Below are positions 52,701-64,000 of a stretch of 64,000 nt of DNA, one piece after another (position 1 is the first letter of the stretch; each line of letters opens with the position of its first letter). The stretch covers positions 15,643,501 to 15,707,500 of the forward strand of contig NC_046680.1 in NCBI RefSeq assembly GCF_009870125.1. The letters are read 5' to 3'. The notes under the pieces were generated by a model. The model was given only the letters and a program-made list of their open reading frames with translations. It did not search any database and had not been told where the DNA came from. The DNA is from Drosophila pseudoobscura (lineage: Eukaryota > Arthropoda > Insecta > Diptera > Drosophilidae). The position numbers and the translations under genes were made by a program.

Positions 52701-55700
52701 GAAAGACCATTTGTATTTCACTTCGAGGCGCCACCGCAAGACGGGAGGGGAGAACAAGTTTCCGCAACAACAAATTGATACGCGGCTGGCTATCAGCGTG
52801 TTTGCACTATCTAATGGCATCAGGTACCGAATGAGAAATGGCCATGGCTATGGAGTGGCAGCGTAGTATTTACATTTGTGCTTTTCCCTGCTGCTACTGT
52901 TGCCACGGCTGTTGGCCGTTGGCTGTTGGCTGTTGCAAGTGCAACGACAAGAAAATGTTCCAAATTGAAAAAACGCAGCACAACAGGAGGAAGTCTTTAC
53001 AGTCTTTACTCCGACTAGAGGATACCATGGCTTTACATGGCATTCCATGGTACGAGGGCATTCCTCTTCCGGGGATCCTGACATTCAAACGGACGTTGGT
53101 CATGAGGAAAGCCTGTCCCTCGGCCTGTTACATCCATCCGTACCCTTCGCAAGAGCCTGGCTCTTGTACATATGTACACGTAGACCAAGTATCTCTCTCA
53201 TTTTCTTGGTGAAATATTACTTTGGCGCAACATTTTAAAGGCACTTTGATGGTTAAAATATAAGATTCAGATTAAACCGAGCTGGCATCATAGCATACCT
53301 TGATGATCTGCTCCGTTTCCGGGGATTCAATCAGTACGTAATAGTTTTCATCCAGCGGAAAGTCCTCGAAGATTTGCAAACGATATTTGCCGATGCCATG
53401 GCCGTGCTCAATGAAATCCACAGAGAAGTATTTGCTGTTCGATGGTTTGACCTGTCCGCGGATTAAATAGTTGTATTTCATTTAATTTAGATTATAATAA
53501 AATTATTATGGTTTCCCATTCAACATGATTCCTTTCCCCATTTGCCACGCCAAAAGCTTCCAAGGAAATTCAATAAGCAACGTAAGGGGAAAAGGGGGAA
53601 GAGTGATGGGATTTCTGGGAGACAGATGGCATTGTTTTGAAATGAATTTTGATATCTGAATGTGCAGCAAAATCATTTAATTAAAAATAATATCAAATAA
53701 ATGTTATGCATAAAGAACACACTTCTTTCTGTGTGCATTTTGTTGAAACTTGAAACATAAATTGCATGCTGAACACGGATTGTGTTTCAGTCACAGGTCT
53801 CTGAGCGTCTATGGCCGGGGGACTGGGGGGACTGGGGGACTGGGGGGACTGGGGGTACTGGCTCTCTTCCCATATCAAATTCCTTGCCTTGTGACCTGCT
53901 GCTAAACTGATAATATTTGACCAACACTCTCTCAATGGAATCTCAACAACCATCGGAGCCTTGAGTAAATATTTCAAAACAAATTCCATTTGCACAAAAA
54001 CAAGAGTTGAAGTGGGCTCATCAAAAGTTCCTGAACAGGGAAAATATATGCTACCAAATGAACTTTAATCGCAAACGCATCTGTTTGACTATTTCTGCAA
54101 CATTTAAATTAATAATATCTGACATGAATTATTCAATTCACAAAATAGTCGCTGTCCCTGTCCCTCTCCCTGCCCCTGTGGCAGTGGCAGTGGCAGTGGC
54201 AGTCATTGTGCTCGACTGTGGAACTCCCTGCACTTGGAAATCATAAATCATTGGATTATTAGTAAAATTTATGATTACTTTTAAATAATTGCCAATTGGT
54301 AAGGTTTATATTGTTTTAATACGACTTTCGGGGGCTTGGGAGGTGCCAGAAGTCTGGCCGACTGCAAATTGGGAAGTGGCCAAAGAAAGGGGATAGAACC
54401 CAACAAAAAACAATCGTTTTTACACACGTATGTATGCTGCACATAAGTCCCATTACAATATGCCCTTGAGACCCCAACAATAGGATAGGTAGAAAAAAAA
54501 AGAAGCGGAAAGAAATAAGTTATTACGGCAACGGATGTGAATGGAGAACAACTGCTGACATCGGAACGAGCCCCAACCATACACCCATTTATATAATATT
54601 AATGCATAATAATAAGTACTTGACAAAAAATATCGACATTGTTAATAAACGGAAGTGCAGGCACATCGACAACAGCAACTGCGAAACCCGTTGAAAAATG
54701 TCCTTATTAGTCCATCGATAATACACGAAAGGGAATATTGAATAATTAATTTAAAATTATGCAGACCAATGTATTTTTTATTAAACCCATCGATGCATCT
54801 GCCAGCGTTCAAGCGTGCGTGCATGCGTGTGGGGGGGCAGTGTGGGGGGGCAGTGCGGTCACAGTCGTCTGTTTGAGAATGAATGTGCATTTTAATAAAA
54901 ATGTGCCGAGAGCACTGAGCACCGAGCACCGAGCACTGAGCACTGAAATTGACAGCCACATAATATGTCTTCTGCGGTCTGTCTCCTGTGAAGCTGATGC
55001 CGGTCCGTGGCATCAGCTTAAAAATAATTAATTAATCAAAAGCAAAGCGATCAGCGCCGGCGGGGCGAACATAGCAGGAGGATTAGTAGACGGACGGACG
55101 GACGAACGGACCGATTTCGAGTGGCATGCCCCCGATTCTTCAGTGAGTACTGCACCAATAAAACGCTCAATTGCACCAGAGACAAACAGAGGAACAAAAC
55201 ACAGACCGCTCAAACAATGCAAAGCACACCCTATTCGGGCAGCCCGAACGGACAATGGCCATTGCATCTCGATGACAGCTGCTAAGCGCCCATCCACTCC
55301 CAGTCCCAGTCCCAGTCCCAGTTCCACTCCCAGTGGCCACTCCAGAACAAACATTCAACTTGCAGCTGATGCTCTTTGAGTGGCGAACTGAGCATTCAAG
55401 TGCCAATCACCACCAGTGACAACCGACCAAGAGCATCCCGCATTCCGCATCCCGCAGCCAGATCACCAGGCGACTTCCAGAGTCAGCAACATTAATGTTG
55501 CTGTTGTTCGGGTTTGTCCGAAAATGCAAATTATCTTGAATATCTCAAATGGCCACTTTACTGTAATTAGAGTTGCTGCAAATGCAGCTAATATTTTACT
55601 GAATGCCAGGGCGAATAAAGCCTCAAGCTAGCCGGAAACGGAAGTCAAGCAAAATGCTGTCATTTTGCATTTTTCAGACAAGGGCGAGACGACTCTGTTC

Positions 55701-58700
55701 TGCTCTGCTCTGTCTTCAAAGAACGGAGGAGGGGAGGGTGGGTGGGACAATGTGGCCTGGCTAGCAGGCAGCCTGCTGCCTCCGAATGCCTTGCATTGAC
55801 ATTGCATTGCTGCTGCTCCTTCTTGTGGCTCTGTCTCTGCACCACCCCTGCCTCTGCGACTGCTGCTGCGGCTGCTCCAGCTACAACTTGCGGCGATTCT
55901 TGCGGCACAACCACAGTGGCAACAATGGATGGTTGCCTGGCCGGCAAGGACAGACAGACAGTTCATGAGCAGGAACTTTTAAATTCATGGAACAGTATTC
56001 GGCTGGTCCGTCCCTTCGCTCCGTTGAGCTCGAAGAGCACTCTCAGCGCTTGTCGTACATAATATTGTACTTTGAAGAAGCCGCCAGGGCCACTGGCGAT
56101 GGCGATGGCAGTGGCAGTGGCTGGAAACATCACTGGAGTACATTGTAAAGCAATTTCCTGTATTTTATTACCGCTCAGAGTGCTGGTGCTAGTGCGAGTG
56201 CGACTCCTTCAGGCCCACCCACTTGTACTTATGATTGTCTCGCAAATAAGAGCAAAGTGCGTCGTCTCTGAACAGCCCGAAGCATGCATCGCAGCGGTTC
56301 ATCCCACTCACCTGCAGCTTGTGCAGCGCCTTGTCCAGCCCACTGATGTGCAGCTCCTGTGGCTTCAAATCGGTCACCTGGACCAATTCGGGCTTCACTT
56401 TAATGCCCGGCACCAATTTCAGTGACATGGTATCCAAAACGCCGCTGGGCATCGTCGCCTGTGCAGAGCAGAGCATAGTGGTTAGCGAGGTACAGATATG
56501 GTTTGAGTAGCTTGAGTTGTCGAAGACAATAGGAACAGATCTCACCTGCAGCTCCAAATAGACATTGTTTGTCTTGACCAGGGCCAGCAGCTCGATGAAG
56601 CTGGAGAGCAGCTTCACGCGGCAGACGTACTGCCCGCTGCTGGCATCAAACATGGACTGTGCCTTGTAGAGCTTCAGCAGCTGCCGGCCGAGTGCATCCT
56701 TGGCCACCACTCGACAGGCGAAGACATCCACGGGCTCATCGGCCAGTTGAATGGCACACTTTGTTGCGTTGTGAGCGATCTGGGAATGAGAGAGGGTTAG
56801 CAGGAGTTAGCAGGAGTGGATATGCCAAGGGTTAGCCTACCAGGTTGCTGTGCTTCTCGGACTGCATGTGGTTGCGCAGCACCAACAGTCCCCGATACTC
56901 GGATCCACTGAATATGTCCAGCGATTTGGCAAACACAATCTGCAAGGCAAGATTAAGGTGATGTGTGGTGAGGTGAGAGGAGTTACAGCAGTTGCAGCAG
57001 CTAGTGGCTTACCGCATCCGATTCGCGCACTTCCAGACCGTACTTGATGAAGCCCCCAGGGTTGGCCCCATCGCCGCTGGTGATCACAATCTTCTCGCCC
57101 ACCTTGTGGCGGTGGTTCAGCACGCGGGCAATGCCTAAGCGAAACGAAATGTGGTTTAAAAAAGCGAAGAGCTCTCCAATCCAGCAAGGCATAAGTAATG
57201 TTCAGGGCTAGAGCTGGAGAGGGGTAGTTGCAGGTGTTAGTAGTAAGGACTCAATGTGTGATAACAAGAGCAGCCAATTTAAACTATTGTTCACCGGACT
57301 GAACGGAATGATACATCGCTTGGGGGCAGGGCCGCATAATGTACTTACATATGAAAGCGTACACATGTTGTGTGCCTGCAGCCCGATAATTATTCATTGT
57401 TTGAGCGAATTCTACTTTAAGCAACGGCCAGAAAACAGATGGCTAATTGTTTGGGGAATTACCCACTCAGTGGCTGCCTGACACGCCACAAGACTGCTGG
57501 CTTTGATTTTCCGCTTTTGTTCTCCTTTCAACAGCAACAGCAACGACAACAAAAACTTTAACTAAAACTAATCTGCAGATGGGAAGGACATTGGTTGTAT
57601 AAATTGCTTGGGGATCTCGTGTCGCTTCCCTGAACAATGGCAAAATAGTCAATTGAAAATTGAAAAGGAAATAAATAATCGCTTTCCAATAAGTCTCATA
57701 GAAGGAGAGGAATTCAAGGGACACGCAACGCAGCAGGACTTCTCCTTCAAGCTTTGGAAAACCTTCCGATTAAAGTCGTGCAATAAGCAAAACACATTCC
57801 ACTGTTCAAAGTCGACATTCCTACCACGAAACAGTACCTACCAGGCCAATATCTATATCTAAAGTTTCACAACTTTAAAGAGAGCTGTAGAGAATACCCC
57901 TCGTACTTTCCTTGGGTTGAAGATGGTGCTGATGGCTGAAGTGCAATAAGCAGGAAATACTACTGTTCGTACAGACACCCATGAGAGGGCACAACAAGAA
58001 TAAAGAGACTTGTTTGACGGGGTCAGAAACGCTTCCCCCTACAATACATTCTAGTTCGAGTACAATACTATAGTACATCTTTGCCAGTGCTTCAAGTAAC
58101 TGAGCAAACAATGCTTAAATAGGAGAAACTTGGTCCGATTTCAGGTTTAATTCCGCCTCGAAGCAAAGTTCGAGTCTCGATATCAACAAGTTCATGGTTT
58201 GAGGCCAGCGAAGCGAAGCCCAATGGAACTCCGAAGATGATGGTGGAATTGTAATGATTTAATTGCTTGAATCTGATTGTGGAAGCGTCCCAGCGGAGAC
58301 TTCTGGCAACTGTATCCTCGAGGATTCATTGTGCATCTGTCGCGTTCTGCTTTCTTCCTAGATCCTTTGTATGGGAAGTGTGTCGATACAGTAGTAGGGA
58401 ACTGCCGCCGCTTGTGCTTCTGTCTGTGAGTCCATTTTATTGGCAGAAACTTTCAGTGCTATTCACCTGGTAAGTTCTTCTTTTTGGCTGGCAATAGATA
58501 CTTTATCTTTATGCTTGAGTGCAGCACACAGTTAAGAACGGCAACACAACCCACAGCGAAATCACATCTTGGCCTTGCCCACATTTCTTCGTCTGTTGGT
58601 TTGGTGGCTGTTAAACGTCTCCATTTTTGTTTGTTTGTTTCGTTTGCCCGTTTGCCTGTTTGCCTATTCCCCAGCCTTTTGCCACCGTTTGCTACGTGAA

Positions 58701-61700
58701 AAGTGTGAAAAGTTGTATTTTCCTTTGCGTTTCTCCATTTGTTTGTTGCGTGGGCAGAAGTTGTCTTCCATGAATAATGTATTACGCTTAGCTGGCTTGC
58801 GTCGGGAATTTTGTCAAGGGGTTTACCCGTATTCCGGCCATGGCTCAACTAGAATTGTGAGCGTTTGTGGGGAAGCTGCATTGGCAGTGGCAGTGGCACT
58901 GGCCTAAGGACTACTGTATGATGAGGATATCCCCAGTCAGCAAAGCAGAGCAAAAGGAAACCCCCTTTCTCTCTTTCTTTCTAAGCTCAAAGGAAATTTT
59001 GCCCTAGAGGATTGTTTCCCTGCCACTGTACTCGTATTACAAAATTTTTCCATTGGGACCAAACGTGGTTTTGTGGCCGTGCACTCCTTTGAATACATTC
59101 CTCCTTCGACATAATAATCCCCAAAATGAGCTTGCATAAATATCCCTCAGAGGATTCCAGATTTATGCTTTATTTGACTCGATCCAATATAACCCTCTAC
59201 TGGTAATTCTCCTGCCTAAAAGGGGCAGTGCAATCTATGGGAAATTCAACGCGATTGCCAAGTAATTAATGCAAATTATTGCCAGAGAATGGCCGGGTTC
59301 GGGGCTTTGTTGTTCCTAAACTAGACGAAAACAAGCCTAATTGGGTTATCAATAAATCGAACGTGAAATATAGGCCAATTTACGGGATTAGTGGGCATGC
59401 CATGCAGCAGCAGTGGGCAAGCAACGCTTGACAGTCGGGCATGCATAAATTTTGTAACAATAGCAAAAATTCCATTCCCAATCCTGAATCAAATCCACCC
59501 TCAACAGACTATTAAAGATAGTTATCCTCATAATCGTAATCGTAATCGTAATCAGAAAAGAGACAGTACCAAAAAAGGGGGAAAAGGGGGGATGGCAAAC
59601 TACTCACCTGTGCGCTTATTAATCGTCACAATCTGCTCATTGGAGCTGCTCCAAATCGATGACAACGTTAGCGGTGAATCGAAGCAAATGATGTCGCCCA
59701 CAGAGAAAATTGTCTGTGGATGTGACGAAGGTTCGTTGAAGGTTGGCCAAAGGCGAAGGTTGATGCGGTGCGATGCATGTGATGGGCATGCGATGCGGTT
59801 GCAGCAGTTGAACATTTGCGGATTTGGTTTCGTGGGACACAGGGTTGTGCATGCATCCGGGGTGGGGGGGGGGAGACAAGAGACAAGACAAATCGGATTG
59901 AATTATGAGAAACGTTTAGCATTGCAAGACCATTGCAGGGTGGTCCTGTCCTGTTGTCTGCTCACATCCTGTGGCCACATCTGCTGCACAATTCGACTGC
60001 AAAGCCAACTCACCTTGGTGGGGTAGATGTTCTGCGACTCAACCACGGACAGCTTGATATAGTCCTCAGCATACTTAACGCGCATCGTGTCCCTTAAACT
60101 GATGGATATCATGTTGTTCGTCTCGCGTTGCAGGTTCAGCTGTGTGTGGGGGGGGGGGGACGAGTGTGCATTCAAAATTAATATCTTTTAGCACTAAAGG
60201 CTGCCATTTGAATTTAATGCGAGTAGGAATTGTAGGAATAGTAGGAATGTGCCTGGACAGGGAATATGCCTCGAGAGGGCCGGAGCTTTCATTATGTGCT
60301 GCTGCAGCTGCAGCCTCTGCTGCTTCTTGTGGTCTCTCTGCCTGTGGTCACTCGCAACTTTTAAGAGCCCCAAAAATCCGCCTGCCTGCTGGTCGGTCAG
60401 CATCATGTGCTGTATTTTTACGTGGCGACGTGGCCATGCGGCCGGATTTGGAGATTTTTAGCGCAGCCCTCGTCGCCTCGCACTCATCCTCAGGTGGCAG
60501 CAGGCCTCGCTCAGTCTCTGTTTCTGTTTCCATCTCTGAGTCGAGCTCTGCTTTTATCTAGTGCATTAAAATGCAGAGGTTTTTGGCTGCCAGAGCGTGG
60601 CACACAGAAATAGAAATTGAAATAAGTTGCCCCGAAAAACTTAAAGTGGAAATTTACATATAAACCACAAAAGTAAAGGCTTCCTCCGACTCCGCCTCTG
60701 TCTCCGCCTCCATGGCCACGCTTGATCTCTCTCCGCCAGGCAAACATGACAAAGGAAAAGTTTTGTATGCTTTGGCATAAAAGTTGCAGGAACCCGATTT
60801 ATGAAAGTGGTGAAAAATGAACAGCCTCTGGCCAGGACACTGGACACTGGACACTGGACACTCACCGCAATTGTCAGATTGTTGCCGATCTGGGCATCGA
60901 CCACATCCTTGGTGGCCAGATCGTAGCGCAGCCCGTTGGCGTCCTCGATGTTGTGGGAGAACTCGTTGCCCAGATTGTCGTGCAGCGACACTTTGAACAC
61001 GAGGTTCGTGCCGCGCGGTATTTTGTGCTCTGGCTGCCTGAATTTTATGTTTGGCACCAGGGACACCAGGATGTACTGCACATCCTTCACCTCAATGCCG
61101 ATGGGCATATTTTGGTCCACGGTTTTGGCCTGGACGCAACAAAAGGAAATGCAATTTACAATTTTCGAACTAAGCCGATTTTGGGCAATCCAAACCCAAC
61201 ACACAAGCGCGCAAACAGCACACAAGCACTTACAATTATCAGATCCCGTCCGAGGGTGTCCTTTGTGTGTACAGTGCCATCTGGCGTCACGCTAACAATG
61301 CCGCTGCTCTGCTCATCCAGCTTATAGACCGCTTCGTCGATGTTGGACTTCAACTGAAGCGTGCTGTGTGGCGCCGCCAGAATCACGTCCATTTTGATGG
61401 GCTTGGGTCCGAGCAGCTCCAGTGTTTTGAAAACTGCGATAAAAATTTCGATTTGCGGACCGCATTGTCAGAGAGGGTCAGAGAAGGGAGTGGCTCGGCA
61501 GTGGCTCGGCCGAATGGGCACTTACCAATTAGCTCAACGCTGGAGGAGGGCAGTCTTGTGCCATCTGCCAGTCGCACAGACGCTGTGATTGTGACCTTGC
61601 CGGGATTCAGGGCGCGCACCCGTACCGAGATTAGGTCGCCGCTCTGGTACTCGATTCCTATAAAATATATATGGCAAATGTTAGTATTCGAGGAATACAG

Positions 61701-64000
61701 TAAGTTTTTGGGATCAGATGATTTGTATGTTCCGTATCTGTGCCTGCACTGGAACTCAACCGTGCAGGCTCATCGGAGAACATTCGAAGTATTCGTTCTT
61801 CGTGCACTGGGTGGGCATTGAGCTGAGATCTTTGAGCCGCAATGCCGTATCGGGGCACGGTATATGTAATCGTATCGTTGTATAGAAACACAACCCACCC
61901 GCTTCGGTTAACACATTGAATATCTCCACGATTCCCGGCTGACTGACTGTCCAGGTGATCTGCATGTCCTCCAGCGTTCCCAGCACCATGGGCGAGAAGT
62001 CCGGCTGGCCCCATAGGGTGGCGGGCATGACGGCGCCACTGCGAATCCGGACCAGCGGTGTGCGGATCTCCACGCCCTTCAGAGCAGCCACACGGACCTC
62101 GATGGTGTCCTGGGAGACGACTTCATCCTTGCCAGTGACGGGGTTCTTCATCAGACACTTCCCGGTGATATTGCTGGCTCCCAGGCGATGTGCCGTGACA
62201 ATGGCGGAGCTCATGGCTAAGCGACAATTACGAGAGAGCGAGAGATTAGACACATCCCTAATGGTCCCTACGATTGACACTCACTCGCGACTTGTTCCTT
62301 CTCCACGGTGTAGATCAGGTTTGTGTTGGGCTGGGGACCGCCCTGGCTGTAGATCTGGATGCTGCTGCCCACCAAGAGTGTGGAGTCGCGCGGGTAGAGG
62401 CGGATCGGGGCAAACACCTGGACAACGATCGGCTCGCTGGACACTTGCTGCGACCCCTTGCCGGACTGGAAGACTATCTTCGTCTCTCCGATATTTTTGC
62501 CGGTGATGCTGTACCGTATCTGGCCGGGCCTCAGATTGTGCTGCATGTCCAGACGCACGTTCAATATATTCGGATTAAATACGACCTCGGAGAGGTCGTA
62601 GACAGCCAAATTTTGCGGATCCACGTGCAGTTCATTGTCATTGGTGTCGAAGAGCTGCACAATCGCTTCGATGGAATTAGCTCGCTCCACCCGATCCATG
62701 CTGACCACGCTGATCGAGCCGATGCCCACCACGGAGATGGACAGATGGCTGGGCTCGTTCATCAGACAGCGGTCGGTCAGCTCGAGGCGCGTATGGCCCA
62801 GACGAAGCGGCGTCAGCACCAGTCCGCCGGACTTCTCGTCATGCACCACATTGACAATACCGGACTCGGAGAGCTCTATCTGGAAGAAGCCGCTTCCCTG
62901 GGCCAGGGGGATGCGTTCGCTGTACGAGGGGGCCAGGTAGATGCTGATTGCATCCTTTGCCAGCAGCGTTCTGTTCACCGTGTGGAACCTGATCTCGTTC
63001 TCAATCAACGGCGTAGTGACACTGCCCGTTTTCCGCTGCGAAAAAGACAAAAGGCTGTTAGTTAGGAACTACTGGTTTGAGTGCGAGTTCCACGAAACAC
63101 GTACGTTCTCGACCCCAAAGGGAGGGCGCTCCGCGTTAATGTTCTGCTGGGACAGCATCTTATCGTTGTAGTGGACCACCGTGCCCTTGATGCGGAAGTT
63201 CGGCGCCACCTCGTTCAGTGTGAGGACGAGGATTTCGGCAGAAGGGACGCTGACGCCGTGGAAGTACTCCAGCTCGGACAGCTGCCGATGGGGAATGTTG
63301 TCCACATGGTATCGCTCGTCGCCAGAGGCAAACTCCCATTCCAGCCACAGCGAGCTGACGTTCATGAGCCTGCGGTTCTTGGCGTCCTGCACCTCTATCT
63401 CGATCTCAAAGTTATTCTCCTGGTTCTTGAGGTACACCAGCGAGGAGCGGTGCTCAAGGGGACACGACTGGCGCAGCTCTTGTCTGGCGTATAGCTTCAG
63501 GAAGCGCGGCTTCACGCAGTGCACCTTGGTGGTTACCGTCGAACTATAGGCGACGAAATTGGACGTGGCCAGGCTGTTGTACACGCGGTAGGTGAACTCC
63601 GTCTCGCCCAGCTGGCGGCACAGCACATTGAACGAGGTGATGGGGTCCTGGGTGTCGAACTCAATCTCCGACACATCGACGATCTTGCCGTTGAAGTTTG
63701 TGGCCTTGATGAGCTCCGCCTCCAGGGTAAAGATGCGGCGCGGCCCATGCACATAGATCAAGTTTCGCGACGCGCCAATGGGCAGCACCAGCTCGTTCTC
63801 CACGGGATTCAGGACGCTCAGCGCCTCGTACACATGCAGATCTACCGTGTCCTGAAGCACTTTGTTCTGAAAGACATACGAGACGCGCAGCGAGGTGCTG
63901 CCCACGGCAGTGGCCCGCAGCCTCAGCACATGACACGCATCATCAGCTAGTTCAACAGCTTCTCCGTTGCTCTCATGCTGCAGGATGGGTTGGCTGAAGT
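49791..64000 (-). CDS. Gp210: Nuclear pore membrane glycoprotein Gp210 (C-terminal part)
   Basis: Partial: the N-terminus lies beyond the right edge. Exons: 64000-63105, 63035-62285, 62216-61899, 61657-61526, 61433-61234, 61129-60866, 60139-60014, 59713-59608, 57134-57013, 56939-56841, 56779-56546, 56458-56312, 53451-53299, 52206-52071, 51074-51024, 50066-50001, 49933-49791. Every junction keeps phase, giving 1,313 residues and a TAG stop. Gp210 (Nup210) is a type I protein that rings the pore in the lumen of the nuclear envelope through repeated Ig-like domains. The large luminal part is here, then one membrane segment ([16 protein letters not shown], exon 52206-52071) and a tail of about 80 residues from four small exons, rich in Ser-Pro/Thr-Pro sites and ending [10 protein letters not shown]. 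Proline-directed mitotic phosphorylation of the tail is known in vertebrates. Introns at 53452-56311 and 57135-59607 are long. Confidence 0.92.
53452..56311. other. Long Gp210 intron
   Basis: A 2.86-kb intron. It holds a G-rich tandem repeat (53817-53856), GCACTGAGCACCGA-type repeats (54908-54945), CCCAGT repeats (55295-55333) and a 60-codon frame at 55786-55968 that begins with a hydrophobic stretch. I see no convincing nested gene. Confidence 0.5.
53817..53856 (+). repeat. G-rich minisatellite with G-quadruplex potential
   Basis: Five tracts of five or six G separated by ACT. It lies on the strand opposite to Gp210, so the transcript would be C-rich. Confidence 0.8.
57135..59607. other. 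Long Gp210 intron
   Basis: A 2.47-kb intron joined by phase-1 splice sites. It has several hydrophobic chance frames (for example near 58569-58907) but no recognisable gene. A TAATCG repeat lies in the same area, in the next intron upstream for Gp210 reading (59531-59553 is just inside this intron). Confidence 0.45.

Noticed and set aside
56189-56311. Reading through the donor at 56311 to a stop near 56189 as the Gp210 C-terminus
   Set aside because: The donor CTGCAG|GTGAG is strong, and the downstream exons (53451 onward) supply, in phase, the membrane segment and tail expected of Gp210.

Overview
The window is genomic DNA of a Drosophila species, most likely of the obscura group (D. pseudoobscura, D. 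persimilis or D. miranda), on the chromosome corresponding to Muller element C. The reasons are short introns of about 60-75 bp with GT..AG ends, insect odorant receptors, and recognisable orthologues of D. melanogaster genes from cytological regions 41F-42A (Or42a, Or42b, Tsp42A, ZnT41F, Gp210). The Amylase family also lies here as two intact copies plus a deleted one, which matches the copy-number-variable Amy family known in the pseudoobscura lineage. Species assignment is an inference from memory; no alignment was run.

Layout. (1) 1.8-8.2 kb is an odorant-receptor cluster: Or42b (+), then two tandem Or42a genes (-). Each Or42a copy has upstream of it a co-duplicated, coding-like fragment of a gene I do not recognise. 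(2) 9.6-10.4 kb holds the single-exon tetraspanin Tsp42A (+). (3) 13.0-13.7 kb holds an intronless DNAJC9-like gene (-) whose J domain has HPG instead of HPD. (4) 14.1-25.8 kb is the amylase cluster. It has a 5'-deleted amylase pseudogene (+) inside a segment flanked by a perfect 19-bp direct repeat, an intact Amy (+), and a second intact Amy (-) facing it tail to tail. The two proteins differ at one signal-proximal residue, while their promoters differ outside a shared GATA-type module. (5) 25.8-44.1 kb is about 18 kb without a convincing coding gene. It is rich in CA repeats and other simple repeats, with GATA clusters, possible dispersed-repeat termini and a promoter-like GAGA/CTCTC region at about 41.3-41.75 kb that may start the next gene. 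(6) 44.1-47.2 kb holds the nine-exon zinc transporter ZnT41F (+). (7) 49.8-64.0 kb holds the C-terminal about 1,313 residues (17 exons) of the nuclear pore membrane glycoprotein Gp210 (-), running off the right edge.

The genes do not form one pathway; they are ordinary eukaryotic transcription units. The common theme is local duplication followed by partial homogenisation, seen independently in Or42a and in Amy. I found no evidence of a new multi-gene system. The most unusual signals are the 19-bp-flanked amylase duplicate, the coding-like fragment duplicated with Or42a, and the HPD-less DNAJC9 relative.
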